Shown here: one piece after another, positions 1-7,590 of the stretch
Numbering within the stretch: position 1 is the stretch's first letter
Layout: each line of letters starts with the position of its first letter
DNA from: Streptomyces luteolus
GTDB taxonomy: Bacteria > Actinomycetota > Actinomycetes > Streptomycetales > Streptomycetaceae
Assembly: GCF_029968015.1 (NCBI RefSeq)
Contig: NZ_JASCIS010000031.1
Span: 1-64,000, forward strand
Length of the DNA stretch: 64,000 nucleotides
Direction: 5' to 3'
The notes under the pieces: model-generated
What the model was told of the DNA's origin: nothing
What the model saw: only the letters and a program-made list of their open reading frames with translations
The model's database searches: none
Position numbers and translations under genes: made by a program

Positions 1-102
1 ACCCGGTGACACCACCCCCCAGGTCATGTCTTCGACAGGGGGACACAGTCATGCCGGGCCCGAAGGCCAGCGGCCCTCTTGCAGGACCGCGAAGAAGATA
101 AC

Positions 103-155
103 GGGGACCCCCATGACGCCGTGGCCTGATCCGCACAGATCGGGGAGGCGGACCC
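103..155. repeat. Degenerate end of the interspersed element also present at 57,668-57,940
   Basis: These 53 bases match 57,887-57,940, the right end of a MITE-like element, at about 42 of the first 48 positions. Both begin GGGGACCCCCATGACGCC and run into a diverged form of the terminal inverted repeat. The other end and the interior of the element are not visible here. It lies at the point where the neighbouring DUF779 reading frame loses its similarity. Confidence 0.6.
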
Positions 156-164
156 AGCCCTCCG

Positions 165-296
165 GATGCACATCGGCGCGCTGCCGTCGCAGCAGCCGCC
201 GGACTGGTGGAACATCAGCGGTCCGTGGTGCGCCCGCAGCCGCCGCACCAGTTCGGCGGCCGCGGGGGTCAGCTCCACGCGGGGCTCGTCAACCAT
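165..296 (-). pseudogene. 5' fragment of a DUF779 gene, truncated by a repeat
   Basis: From an ATG at 296 the minus strand reads a good DUF779 N-terminus: LVRRLRAHHGPLMFHQSGG followed by CCDGSAPMC. In intact DUF779 proteins (about 120 residues, often beside aldehyde dehydrogenase genes) this Cys/His-rich segment is followed by a conserved second half. Here the similarity stops at about position 165. The frame continues to 24 only through a sequence that matches a dispersed repeat, so the second half is lost. A one-base shift would also restore a typical Pro-Glu-Gly after the last Cys, so a frameshift may add to the damage. No aldehyde dehydrogenase gene is visible. Confidence 0.6.
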
Positions 297-344
297 GCGG
301 ACCAGTCCACGCCCCGCGACGTTGCAAGATCCGAAGGAGACGGC

Positions 345-848
345 CTAGGCGCCGGCGCGGGCGCGGCGGCGCAGGACCGCGACCGTACCCGCCCCGGCGA
401 GTGCGACCAGGCCCACGCCGATCGCGATGTCCGTGCCGGTGGTGCCCTCGTGCGCGCCGCCGAGTCCGCCGCGTACGCCCCGGGTCGGTGAGGGAGAGGC
501 GGACGGGCCGGCGACGGTGATCGAATAGGTCGACGTGCCGCCGCCGGGGCAGGCGACGTCGACCGTGTGGCTGCCGGGGCGGGCGTTCCGCTTGATGGTG
601 GCGTTGCCGGTGTAGAAGCCGCCGGAGCCGGAGGAGAGCGGGACGCTGCGGGTGAACGCGTCGGACGTGGCGGTCGCGGAGGAGGCGGTGCAGCCGCCGG
701 AGACGGAGACCACGACGGACGCTCCGGGTGGGGCCGGGCTCGGCGTGATGGACAGGGACGGCTGCGGTTCCGCCACGGCCGCCCCGGCGACGCCGACGAC
801 GGCGAGGGAGGAGACGGCGAGGGAGCCGAGCAGGTGTGCAGGACGCAT
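345..848 (-). CDS. Secreted, C-terminally membrane-anchored small protein
   Basis: This 167-residue protein has no recognised catalytic domain. The start at 848 is chosen because it opens a clear signal peptide: MRPAHLLGSLAVSSLAVVG, with probable cleavage after an Ala-Val-Ala near residue 26. A longer frame runs back to 947 but has no signal-like N-terminus. The central region carries a Cys pair and looks beta-rich, similar to the small Ig-like domains of actinobacterial envelope proteins. A Ser/Pro-rich spacer follows, and then a C-terminal helix (GVGLVALAGAGTVAVL) with an Arg-rich cytoplasmic end. No LPXTG or LAXTG sorting motif is visible, so simple membrane anchoring is more likely than sortase attachment. 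Confidence 0.75.
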   Translation of the reverse strand: MRPAHLLGSLAVSSLAVVGVAGAAVAEPQPSLSITPSPAPPGASVVVSVSGGCTASSATATSDAFTRSVPLSSGSGGFYTGNATIKRNARPGSHTVDVACPGGGTSTYSITVAGPSASPSPTRGVRGGLGGAHEGTTGTDIAIGVGLVALAGAGTVAVLRRRARAGA

Positions 849-1117
849 GGGGAACCCCACTTCCCGGCGCGGGCCGTCGTTCCGGATCCGTCGGCTGCCT
901 GACCGCGCCGCGCTCTCATGGAACGTGGCCGGTGCGGGCGTCAGCACCTCGGTACGGACCGCCGAACGGGCGGCACCCGTCCGTGCCGCCGACCGAACCC
1001 GCTGGTCATACGACCGGGGCCGGGCGCCGCACCCGCCCGGCCCCGGTAGCCCGTGTGTGTGAGGGACACCCGGGCCGAGGGAGGAAGCCGAAGGAGCGAG
1101 CCGAGGAAGGTTGGTGC

Positions 1118-1161
1118 GGTCGCCGGGCCGCGGCTGTCCTCTGCTGCGCGGCCCGGCGACC
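1118..1161 (-). terminator. Hairpin downstream of hutG
   Basis: A perfect 15-bp stem (GGTCGCCGGGCCGCG and its complement) encloses a 14-nt loop. It begins 17 bases after the hutG stop codon. There is no T-run, as is usual for actinobacterial terminators. It most likely ends the hutUG transcript. Confidence 0.6.
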
Positions 1162-1177
1162 AGATCGTGAGGGCCTG

Positions 1178-2158
1178 TCAGGCCTTCCGGACCGCCGCGT
1201 GACGTGTCGTCAGGATGCGGTGGACGAGCCGGGCGCCCGCGCGGGCCGTCCGGTGGTCGACGTCGAGGTCCGGGTTGAGCTCCGCCACGTCCACGACCAG
1301 CGGCTTGCCGCTCGCCGCGATCCGGGCGCAGACGCGCTCGACGATCTCCATCTGCACGCCGTGCGCGGCCGGGGCGCTGACGCCGGGCGCGACCGCGGCG
1401 GGCAGCACGTCGAGGTCGATGCTCAGGTGCAGCACGTCACCGCCGTCGACGAACGCGTCGGTGAACGCGTCCACCCTGGCCACGTCGAGCAGCCCGCACT
1501 CCGTGTCCGGCAGATACCGCACGCCGAGCGCGTCCGCCGTACGGAACAGATGCTCGGTGTTGCTCGGCTGGCTCACGCCGAGGACCTGGTAGTTCAGCCG
1601 CCGACCGTGCTCCTCCTCGCTCCGCGCCATCTGCAGGAACGGCGTGCCGGAGCTGGGGCGGACGTCGTCGCGCAGGTCGAAGTGCGCGTCCAGGTTCAGC
1701 ACGGCGAGCCGTCCGCCGGACCGCAGCACGCCGCAGTCGCGCAGGCCCAGATACGTGCCGTACGCCACCTCGTGACCGCCGCCGAGGACGATCACCGGGG
1801 AGCCGCTGTCGAGCAGCGCGGTGACGGCCTCGCCGAGGCGCCGGTGGCCCGACTCCAGGTCTCCGTCGGCGACTTCGACGTCACCGGCGTCGAGCGCGGT
1901 CAGCGGGGCCGGGAGCGCCATCGACGCGAGGGCGGCCCGCAGCTCGCGCGGACCGTTCGCCGCGCCCTGCCGCCCCTTGTTGCGCCGTACGCCCTCGTCG
2001 CTGCGGAAGCCGACGAACGCCGCGTCCCACGGGCCGGGCTCACCACAGGCCGTACGGACGACGTGGTGCCAGCGCAGATGGGCGTCCCCGGGACCGTCGT
2101 CCCGGCCGTGCCACCGCTCCGCGGGCGCGTCCACGGGGACGGAGAGAGTGGCGCTCAC
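1178..2158 (-). CDS. hutG: Formimidoylglutamase (arginase/ureohydrolase family)
   Basis: This enzyme would hydrolyse N-formimidoyl-L-glutamate to glutamate and formamide, the last step of one branch of histidine degradation. The 326-residue protein has the binuclear Mn-binding pattern of the ureohydrolase family: GGGHE at about 126-130, LDAHFD at about 156-161 and SIDLD at about 246-250. Its GTG start overlaps the hutU stop by 4 nt, so the two are translationally coupled, and the pairing with hutU favours HutG over agmatinase or arginase. It is the last gene of its transcript. The expected partner hutI (imidazolonepropionase) does not follow. Confidence 0.88.
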   Translation of the reverse strand: MSATLSVPVDAPAERWHGRDDGPGDAHLRWHHVVRTACGEPGPWDAAFVGFRSDEGVRRNKGRQGAANGPRELRAALASMALPAPLTALDAGDVEVADGDLESGHRRLGEAVTALLDSGSPVIVLGGGHEVAYGTYLGLRDCGVLRSGGRLAVLNLDAHFDLRDDVRPSSGTPFLQMARSEEEHGRRLNYQVLGVSQPSNTEHLFRTADALGVRYLPDTECGLLDVARVDAFTDAFVDGGDVLHLSIDLDVLPAAVAPGVSAPAAHGVQMEIVERVCARIAASGKPLVVDVAELNPDLDVDHRTARAGARLVHRILTTRHAAVRKA

Positions 2159-3831
2159 TTGGCCTCGCCCTCGGTCATCGGGATGCGCACGCCGCGCTCG
2201 CGGGCCACGTCACCGGCGTGCTCGTACCCGGCGTCGACGTGCCGGATGACACCCATGCCGGGGTCGTTGGTGAGCACCCGGGACAGCTTCTGCGCGGCCA
2301 GTTCGGTGCCGTCGGCGATGCAGACCTGGCCGGCGTGGATGGAGCGGCCCATGCCGACGCCGCCGCCGTGGTGGAGGGAGACCCAGGAGGCGCCGGAGGA
2401 GGTGTTCACGAGGGCGTTGAGCAGCGGCCAGTCGGCGATCGCGTCGGAGCCGTCGAGCATCGCCTCGGTCTCGCGGTACGGGGACGCCACCGAGCCGGAG
2501 TCCAGGTGGTCGCGGCCGATGGCGACCGGGGCGGACAGCTCGCCGTTCGCGACCATCTCGTTGAACTTCAGGCCGGCGCGGTGGCGTTCGCCGTAGCCGA
2601 GCCAGCAGATGCGGGCGGGCAGGCCCTCGAAGGAGACGCGCTCGGCGGCCATGTCGAGCCAGCGGTGCAGGTGCTCGTTCTCCGGGAACAGCTCCTTGAT
2701 GGCCTTGTCGGTGGCCTCGATGTCCTTCGGGTCGCCGGACAGGGCGGCCCAGCGGAACGGGCCGAGGCCCTCCTCGAACAGCGGGCGGATGTGCGCAGGG
2801 ACGAAGCCGGGGAAGGCGAAGGCGCGCTCGTAGCCCGCCTTGCGGGCCTCGTCGCGGATCGAGTTGCCGTAGTCGAACACCTCGGCACCGGCGTCGAGGA
2901 AGCCGACCATGGCCTCCACGTGCAGCCGCATCGACTGCCGCGAGCGCTCGGTGAACCCGGCCGGGTCCGCCTCGCGCTCCTTGTCCCAGTTCTCGACCGA
3001 GACGCCGACGGGCAGGTAGGCGAGCGGGTCGTGGGCGGAGGTCTGGTCCGTGACGATGTCGATCGGGGCCTTGCGGCGCAGCAGCTCCGGGAAGACCTCG
3101 GCGGCGTTGCCGACGACGCCGATGGACAGGCCGCGGCGCTCGTCACGCGCCTGGACGGCCAGCTCCAGGGCGTGGTCCAGGTGGTCGGCCTTGACGTCGA
3201 GGTAGCGGGTGCCGATGCGGCGGTCGATGCGGGTCTCGTCGACGTCGACGCAGATCGCGACACCGTCGTTCATCGTCACGGCGAGCGGCTGGGCGCCGCC
3301 CATGCCGCCGACACCGGCGGTCAGCGTGATGGTTCCGGCGAGCGTGCCGTCGAACTTCTTGCGGGCGACCGCGCCGAAGGTCTCGTAGGTGCCCTGGAGG
3401 ATGCCCTGGCTGCCGATGTAGATCCAGGAACCGGCGGTCATCTGCCCGTACATGGTGAGGCCGCGCGCCTCCAAGGAGCGGAACTCCTCCCAGTTCGCCC
3501 AGTCGCCGACCAGGTTGGAGTTGGCGAGCAGCACACGCGGCGCCCACTCGCTGGTGCGCATGACGCCGACGGGCTTGCCGGACTGCACGAGCATCGTCTC
3601 GTCGTCCTTGAGCGACTTCAGGGTCCGCACGATCGCGTCGTACGCGGCCCAGTCACGGGCGGCCTTGCCGGTGCCGCCGTAGACGACCAGGTCCTCGGGG
3701 TGCTCGGCGACCTCCGGGTCGAGGTTGTTCATGAGCATGCGCAGGGCGCCCTCCTGCTGCCAGCCGAGGCAGGTGAGTTCGCTGCCACGGGGTGCGCGGA
3801 TGTGGCGGGCATCGGGGGAGGTGCCGGTCAT
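2155..3831 (-). CDS. hutU: Urocanate hydratase (urocanase)
   Basis: Urocanase converts urocanate to 4-imidazolone-5-propionate with tightly bound NAD+ in the cytoplasm. The protein is 558 residues, the usual length for the family. It keeps the typical N-terminal segment (LVVYGGTGKAARDW), the glycine-rich region GGMGGAQPLAVTMN and the active-site segment ICWLGYGERHRAG. The start at 3831 has a good ribosome-binding site (GGAG, 6 nt upstream). The frame stays open to 3969, but that extension would translate only a Pro/Tyr-rich repeat array. The upstream leader consists of about ten tandem copies of an 8-mer, which is unusual for this gene. The stop overlaps the hutG start. Confidence 0.95.
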   Translation of the reverse strand: MTGTSPDARHIRAPRGSELTCLGWQQEGALRMLMNNLDPEVAEHPEDLVVYGGTGKAARDWAAYDAIVRTLKSLKDDETMLVQSGKPVGVMRTSEWAPRVLLANSNLVGDWANWEEFRSLEARGLTMYGQMTAGSWIYIGSQGILQGTYETFGAVARKKFDGTLAGTITLTAGVGGMGGAQPLAVTMNDGVAICVDVDETRIDRRIGTRYLDVKADHLDHALELAVQARDERRGLSIGVVGNAAEVFPELLRRKAPIDIVTDQTSAHDPLAYLPVGVSVENWDKEREADPAGFTERSRQSMRLHVEAMVGFLDAGAEVFDYGNSIRDEARKAGYERAFAFPGFVPAHIRPLFEEGLGPFRWAALSGDPKDIEATDKAIKELFPENEHLHRWLDMAAERVSFEGLPARICWLGYGERHRAGLKFNEMVANGELSAPVAIGRDHLDSGSVASPYRETEAMLDGSDAIADWPLLNALVNTSSGASWVSLHHGGGVGMGRSIHAGQVCIADGTELAAQKLSRVLTNDPGMGVIRHVDAGYEHAGDVARERGVRIPMTEGEAK

Positions 3832-3848
3832 GTTCACTCCAGGTCGCT

Positions 3849-3926
3849 TACGGAGGTACGGAGGTACGGAGGTACGGAGGTACGAGGTACGGAGGTACGG
3901 AGGTACGAGGTACGGAGGTACGCAGG
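3849..3926. repeat. Ten-copy tandem array of TACGGAGG in the hutU leader
   Basis: Ten contiguous units are present: seven exact TACGGAGG, one TACGCAGG and two 7-nt TACGAGG. A looser copy follows near 3940-3950. The array lies between the hutU start codon and its likely promoter. The hutU transcript would therefore carry repeated CCUCCGUA. Confidence 0.95.
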
Positions 3927-4011
3927 CACACGCCGTACGAGGAGGTACGGGGGATGCTGTGTGCTCCATGACAGGCCCGGCGCGAGCCGCGATCCAGCGA
4001 CGGGCCGCGAA

Positions 4012-4029
4012 GTTCTCGGATCCGAGAAC
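4012..4029. promoter_or_regulatory. 18-bp perfect palindrome between hutU and hutC
   Basis: GTTCTCGGATCCGAGAAC is a perfect inverted repeat. It lies in the divergent space between hutU and the GntR gene, about 110 bp upstream of the regulator start and 180 bp upstream of hutU. A near-identical half-conserved copy lies at 9970-9985 upstream of the second IclR gene. It is a good operator candidate, but which regulator binds it cannot be told from sequence. Confidence 0.6.
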
Positions 4030-4140
4030 GCGATCCGCCGCGGCCCCTGCCGCGACCGCCCTGACCAGGGCAAGTCGCCTCGCCTACACTGCCGGTGAGT
4101 CTCGGGCCGCGGCACGGCGGGCCGATGGGGGACGAGGACG

Positions 4141-4905
4141 GTGGACGGCTTGGTCGTGAGCGCTGAGGAACTCGCCAGGCTCTATGCGGCGCAGGAGCCC
4201 GGCTCGGCCCCGGCCTATCAGCGGGTCAAGGACCTGGTGGCGGGCCAGATCGCGGGCGGGAGCTGGCGCGAGGGGCAGGCGCTGCCCTCGGAGAGCCAGT
4301 TCGTGGAGTCCCTGGGCCTGTCCCGGATGACCGTCAACCGGGCCCTGCGCGAGCTGAGCGCCGAGGGCCTGCTGCGCCGCGTGATGGGTGTGGGCACCTT
4401 CGTGGGGCGGCGCAAGAGCAGCTCGGCGCTGGTCGAGGTGCACGACATCGCCGACGAGATCCGGGGCCGCGGCCATCAGCACACCGCCCGGGTGCTCTCC
4501 CTGCGCGAGGAGCTCCCGGACCCGGAGACCGGCGCCCAGCTCGGGCTCGACGGGCGGCGCAGCGCGTACCGCTCCCGGGTCGTGCACCTGGAGGACGGCA
4601 ACCCGGTTCAGCTGGAGGACCGCTTCGTGCACCCGGACTTCGCGCCCGGCTATCTGCGGCAGGACTTCACGGCCCGTACGCCGTACGCGTTCCTGTCCGA
4701 GGTCGCGCCGCTCGGCCGGGGCGAGCACATCGTCGAGGCCGTGCTGCCCTCGGCCGAGGAGTGCGAGATCCTGCGCGTCGGCCCGTCCGAGCCCTGCCTG
4801 CTGATCCGGCGGCGTACCTGGTCGGGCGAGGCGGTCGTCAGCGTGACGCGGCTGATCCACCCTGGCTCGCGCTACCGCCTGGAGGGGACGTTCGACGCGC
4901 ACTGA
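4141..4905 (+). CDS. hutC: GntR/HutC-family transcriptional regulator
   Basis: This 254-residue protein has a winged-helix GntR domain at about 25-95 (PSESQFVESLGLSRMTVNRA is the recognition region) and a UTRA effector domain at about 110-250. Family members of this type bind urocanate or related ligands and repress histidine-use genes. Its position opposite hutUG supports that role, although the HutC family also includes other sugar and amino-acid sensors. The GTG at 4141 is preceded by GAGGA; a GTG 15 nt downstream is an alternative start. Its last 68 nt overlap the convergent IclR gene. The symbol is inferred from context. Confidence 0.8.
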   Translation: MDGLVVSAEELARLYAAQEPGSAPAYQRVKDLVAGQIAGGSWREGQALPSESQFVESLGLSRMTVNRALRELSAEGLLRRVMGVGTFVGRRKSSSALVEVHDIADEIRGRGHQHTARVLSLREELPDPETGAQLGLDGRRSAYRSRVVHLEDGNPVQLEDRFVHPDFAPGYLRQDFTARTPYAFLSEVAPLGRGEHIVEAVLPSAEECEILRVGPSEPCLLIRRRTWSGEAVVSVTRLIHPGSRYRLEGTFDAH

Positions 4906-5719
4906 GGCGCGTACCGGACGCGGGACGCCGGCCGGACATCGCGGCCGTCAACCGGGCCGCCGCGCGTTCCAGGACCTCGCGCACCTCGTCGGGGGAGTGC
5001 TTGCTGTAGTGCCGCTGCCAGGTGGAGCTGAGCGCGGCGACGGGCCGCTCGTTGTGGTCGAACGCCGCTACCCCGAGCGACCTGAACCCGTCGGAGACCA
5101 GCTCGACCTCCTCCGACCAGCCGCGTTCCCGGTCGGTGGCGAGCAGGTCGATCAGCTCGGCGAGCGAGCGCGGCCCCTTGCCCGTCCGCGTGATCAGGCT
5201 GGCCTGGCGCGGGAAGAGGGCGCGCAGCTGGGCCGGTGAGGAGTGCGCGAGGACGGCCCGGCCGTTGGCCGTGAGGTGGGCGGGCAGCCGTACGCCGACA
5301 TCGGTCACGAGCGCCAGGTCCGCCTCGCCGGAGCGGCCGGACGGCGGGCGCTCCTTGAGCAGGTACACCGTCTCCGCCCCGTGCACGATGCCCAGGTGCA
5401 CGGTCTGCCCGAGTCGGGCGGAGGCGCTGCGCAGGATCGGATGGGCGAGCCGCTCCAGGGGTTCGTGCCGCAGATAGGCCGAGCCGATCTCGAACGAGGC
5501 GACCCCGAGGCCGTACGCCTGCTCCTTCGGCAGATACGTGACGAAGCCGCGGTCCACCAGGACGGTGAGGATGTGGTACGCCGACGAGCGGGGGATGCCG
5601 AGCTCGCGTGCGAGAGCGGCCGCCTGCACCGGTCCGGAGCGGCCCGCGAGATGCAGGAGAATGTCCAGGGCTCGCCCGACGGCGGGCGAGGCGCTCGACG
5701 TCGTCTCTCGTTCACCCAT
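4838..5719 (-). CDS. IclR-family transcriptional regulator (copy 1)
   Basis: This 293-residue protein has an N-terminal winged helix at about 10-75 (ARELGIPRSSAYHILTVL is the HTH) and an IclR effector domain at about 90-265. The tail (about residues 265-293) is Ser/Gly/Arg-rich and lies in the part overlapping the convergent hutC gene. The start at 5719 is chosen because upstream codons would translate the divergent promoter region. It faces the amino-acid permease gene across 140 bp that contain a TGTATATACA palindrome, so it probably controls the permease. It is a paralogue of the second IclR gene at 9154-9918; the two bracket the permease-hutH segment. Confidence 0.85.
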   Translation of the reverse strand: MGERETTSSASPAVGRALDILLHLAGRSGPVQAAALARELGIPRSSAYHILTVLVDRGFVTYLPKEQAYGLGVASFEIGSAYLRHEPLERLAHPILRSASARLGQTVHLGIVHGAETVYLLKERPPSGRSGEADLALVTDVGVRLPAHLTANGRAVLAHSSPAQLRALFPRQASLITRTGKGPRSLAELIDLLATDRERGWSEEVELVSDGFRSLGVAAFDHNERPVAALSSTWQRHYSKHSPDEVREVLERAAARLTAAMSGRRPASGTRLSARRTSPPGGSASQGGSAASR

Positions 5720-5740
5720 TGGTCCACCTCTTGACGGGCC

Positions 5741-5760
5741 TGTATATACAGGAATATACA
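5741..5760. promoter_or_regulatory. AT-rich inverted repeat between IclR gene and permease
   Basis: TGTATATACAGGAATATACA contains a perfect 10-bp palindrome and a second half-site. It sits just upstream of the IclR start and in the likely promoter region of the permease. In this GC-rich window such an AT-rich block stands out. It fits an operator for the divergent IclR regulator. Confidence 0.55.
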
Positions 5761-5861
5761 AGGCCCTCGTCATGCGGGATGTGCCGACGGAAGCCGTAGA
5801 CCGGCCCGTGATCCAACCCCGCCACCTCGTCCGGAACACGGCGTTCCAAGGAGGCCCTTCC

Positions 5862-7289
5862 TTGACCAGCGACACCTCGTCGTCCCTGCAGCGCGGGCTC
5901 AAGTCCCGGCACATACGCTTCATCGCCCTGGGTTCCGCCATCGGAACCGGTCTCTTCTACGGTTCCTCGGAATCCATCAAGGCGGCCGGGCCCGGTGTCC
6001 TGCTGGCCTATCTCATCGGCGGTGCCGCGGTCTTCCTCGTGCTGCGCTCGCTGGGCGAGATGGCGGTGAGCAGTCCGTGCGCGGGATCGTTCGGTGAATA
6101 CGCAACAAAATACCTCGGAAGGCTGCCCGGCTTCCTCACGGGCTGGACGTACGCCCTGGAGATGATCGTCGTCTGCCTGGCGGACATCACGGCCCTCGGG
6201 CTCTACATGGGCTTCTGGTTCCCCGACGTGCCCCGCTGGATCTGGCTGCTCGCGGCCGTCGCCGTCATCGGCGTGATGAACCTGTTCAGTGTGAAGGTCT
6301 TCGGCGAGCTGGAGTTCTGGCTGTCGTTCGCCAAGGTCGTCGCCATCGTCGCGATGATCCTCGGCGGGCTCGCCATCCTCGTCTTCGGCATCGGCGGCGA
6401 CGGCGGCGCGAGCGTCTCCAACCTGTGGAGCCACGGCGGCTTCCTGCCCAACGGGGTCCAGGGGCTCGTGCTCTCCTTCGCCGTGGTGATGTTCGCCTTC
6501 GGCGGCACCGAGATCATCGGCGTCACGGCCGGTGAGGCGCAGGACCCGGAGAAGACGATCCCGAAGGCCGTCAACACCATCCCCGTACGCATCATCCTGT
6601 TCTACGTCCTGACCCTCGCCGTGCTCATGTCGCTCGACCCGTGGAAGCACATCGGGGCCGAGGGCAGCCCGTTCGTGGAGATCTTCGCCGGGCTCGGCGT
6701 CACGGCCGCCGCGGGCGTGCTGAACCTCGTCGTGATCATCGCGGCGCTCTCCGCGATCAACAGCGACATCTTCGCGGCCGGCCGGATCATGTACGGCATG
6801 GCCGAGCGCGGCCAGGCCCCGGCCGTCATGCGCAAGGTCTCCCGCAACGGCGTGCCCACGATGACCGTCGGCATCATGATCGGCGCCCTGCTGTTCGGCG
6901 TGGTGCTCAACTACCTGATGCCGGAACGGATCTTCCTCGTCATCGCCTCGATCGCCACCTTCGCGACGGTGTGGGTCTGGCTGATGATCCTGCTGTCCCA
7001 GGTCGCCGCCCGCCGCCGGATGACCCCGGAAGAGGTCGCGGAGCTCAAGTACCCGGCCCCCTTCTGGCCGTACGGGCAGATCGTCACGATCGTCTTCATG
7101 GCGGGTGTGGTCGTGCTGCTCGCGTTCTCCGAGGACACGCGGATCGCCCTGATCGTGGGTGGGGTGTGGCTGGCCCTGATGACGGCGGTGTTCTTCCTCT
7201 TCGTACGGCCGGGGTTGCGTTCCGCCGAGCCGGTTGACCGTGAGTCGGTGGACGCCGCCGAGCCACTGGAGACCGCACCTCGGGCGTAG
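5862..7289 (+). CDS. APC-family amino-acid permease, probably histidine
   Basis: This 475-residue integral membrane protein has about 12 helices and the family signature region LIALGSAIGTGLFYGSS-like at the first helix (seen as IALGSAIGTGLFYGSS). It belongs to the amino-acid transporter group that includes ProY, LysP and aromatic permeases. A TTG start at 5862 is chosen because AAGGAGG lies exactly 7 nt upstream; upstream in-frame ATG codons have no ribosome-binding site and would add a non-membrane extension through the promoter. Its place between hut regulators and hutH suggests histidine (or urocanate) uptake, but substrate cannot be read from the sequence. Confidence 0.85.
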   Translation: MTSDTSSSLQRGLKSRHIRFIALGSAIGTGLFYGSSESIKAAGPGVLLAYLIGGAAVFLVLRSLGEMAVSSPCAGSFGEYATKYLGRLPGFLTGWTYALEMIVVCLADITALGLYMGFWFPDVPRWIWLLAAVAVIGVMNLFSVKVFGELEFWLSFAKVVAIVAMILGGLAILVFGIGGDGGASVSNLWSHGGFLPNGVQGLVLSFAVVMFAFGGTEIIGVTAGEAQDPEKTIPKAVNTIPVRIILFYVLTLAVLMSLDPWKHIGAEGSPFVEIFAGLGVTAAAGVLNLVVIIAALSAINSDIFAAGRIMYGMAERGQAPAVMRKVSRNGVPTMTVGIMIGALLFGVVLNYLMPERIFLVIASIATFATVWVWLMILLSQVAARRRMTPEEVAELKYPAPFWPYGQIVTIVFMAGVVVLLAFSEDTRIALIVGGVWLALMTAVFFLFVRPGLRSAEPVDRESVDAAEPLETAPRA

Positions 7290-7300
7290 GGCGTTCTGTT

Positions 7301-7452
7301 CCCCTCCCCGCCCCTTCCCGAAAGTCCTCGCCGGACGGGCCTCCTCAATCGCCGGAGGGGCTCAAATTGAGCCCCTCCGGCGATTGAGGAGCGGGGCCCG
7401 GGGCGGAGCCCCGAAGCGCCGCAGGCTTTCGGGAAGGGGCGGGTCAGGGGAG
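7301..7452. repeat. Nested inverted-repeat element (copy 1)
   Basis: Outer arms at 7301-7324 and 7426-7451 (CCCGCCCCTTCCCGAAAG and its complement) enclose an inner inverted repeat with 25-nt arms (7341-7365 and 7367-7391) separated by one base. The inner part contains CGCCGGAGGGGCTCAA. Much of the right half recurs at 45,386-45,475 in the opposite orientation. Such elements are common intergenic repeats in Streptomyces. Here it may also act as a terminator for the permease. Confidence 0.85.
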
Positions 7453-7455
7453 GAA

Positions 7456-7492
7456 AACCGGCGGCACCGCGAACCACGCGGTGCCGCCGGTT
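7456..7492 (+). terminator. Strong hairpin between permease and hutH
   Basis: A perfect 16-bp stem (AACCGGCGGCACCGCG with its complement) closes a 5-nt loop. It lies 167 nt after the permease stop and about 100 nt before hutH. It probably separates permease transcription from hutH. No T-run follows. Confidence 0.6.
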
Positions 7493-7590
7493 CTCGTCTG
7501 TCAGGGGCACCGTCAAGCGTCTGGGATGCCAGACAGCAACCCCTCCGTACCCCCTGCCGAAACCCCCCCGACCTCAGGCTTCATTGACCC

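Noticed and set aside
3849..3926. Tandem arrays considered as CRISPR
   Set aside because: Units are directly adjacent without unique spacers, and no cas gene is present.
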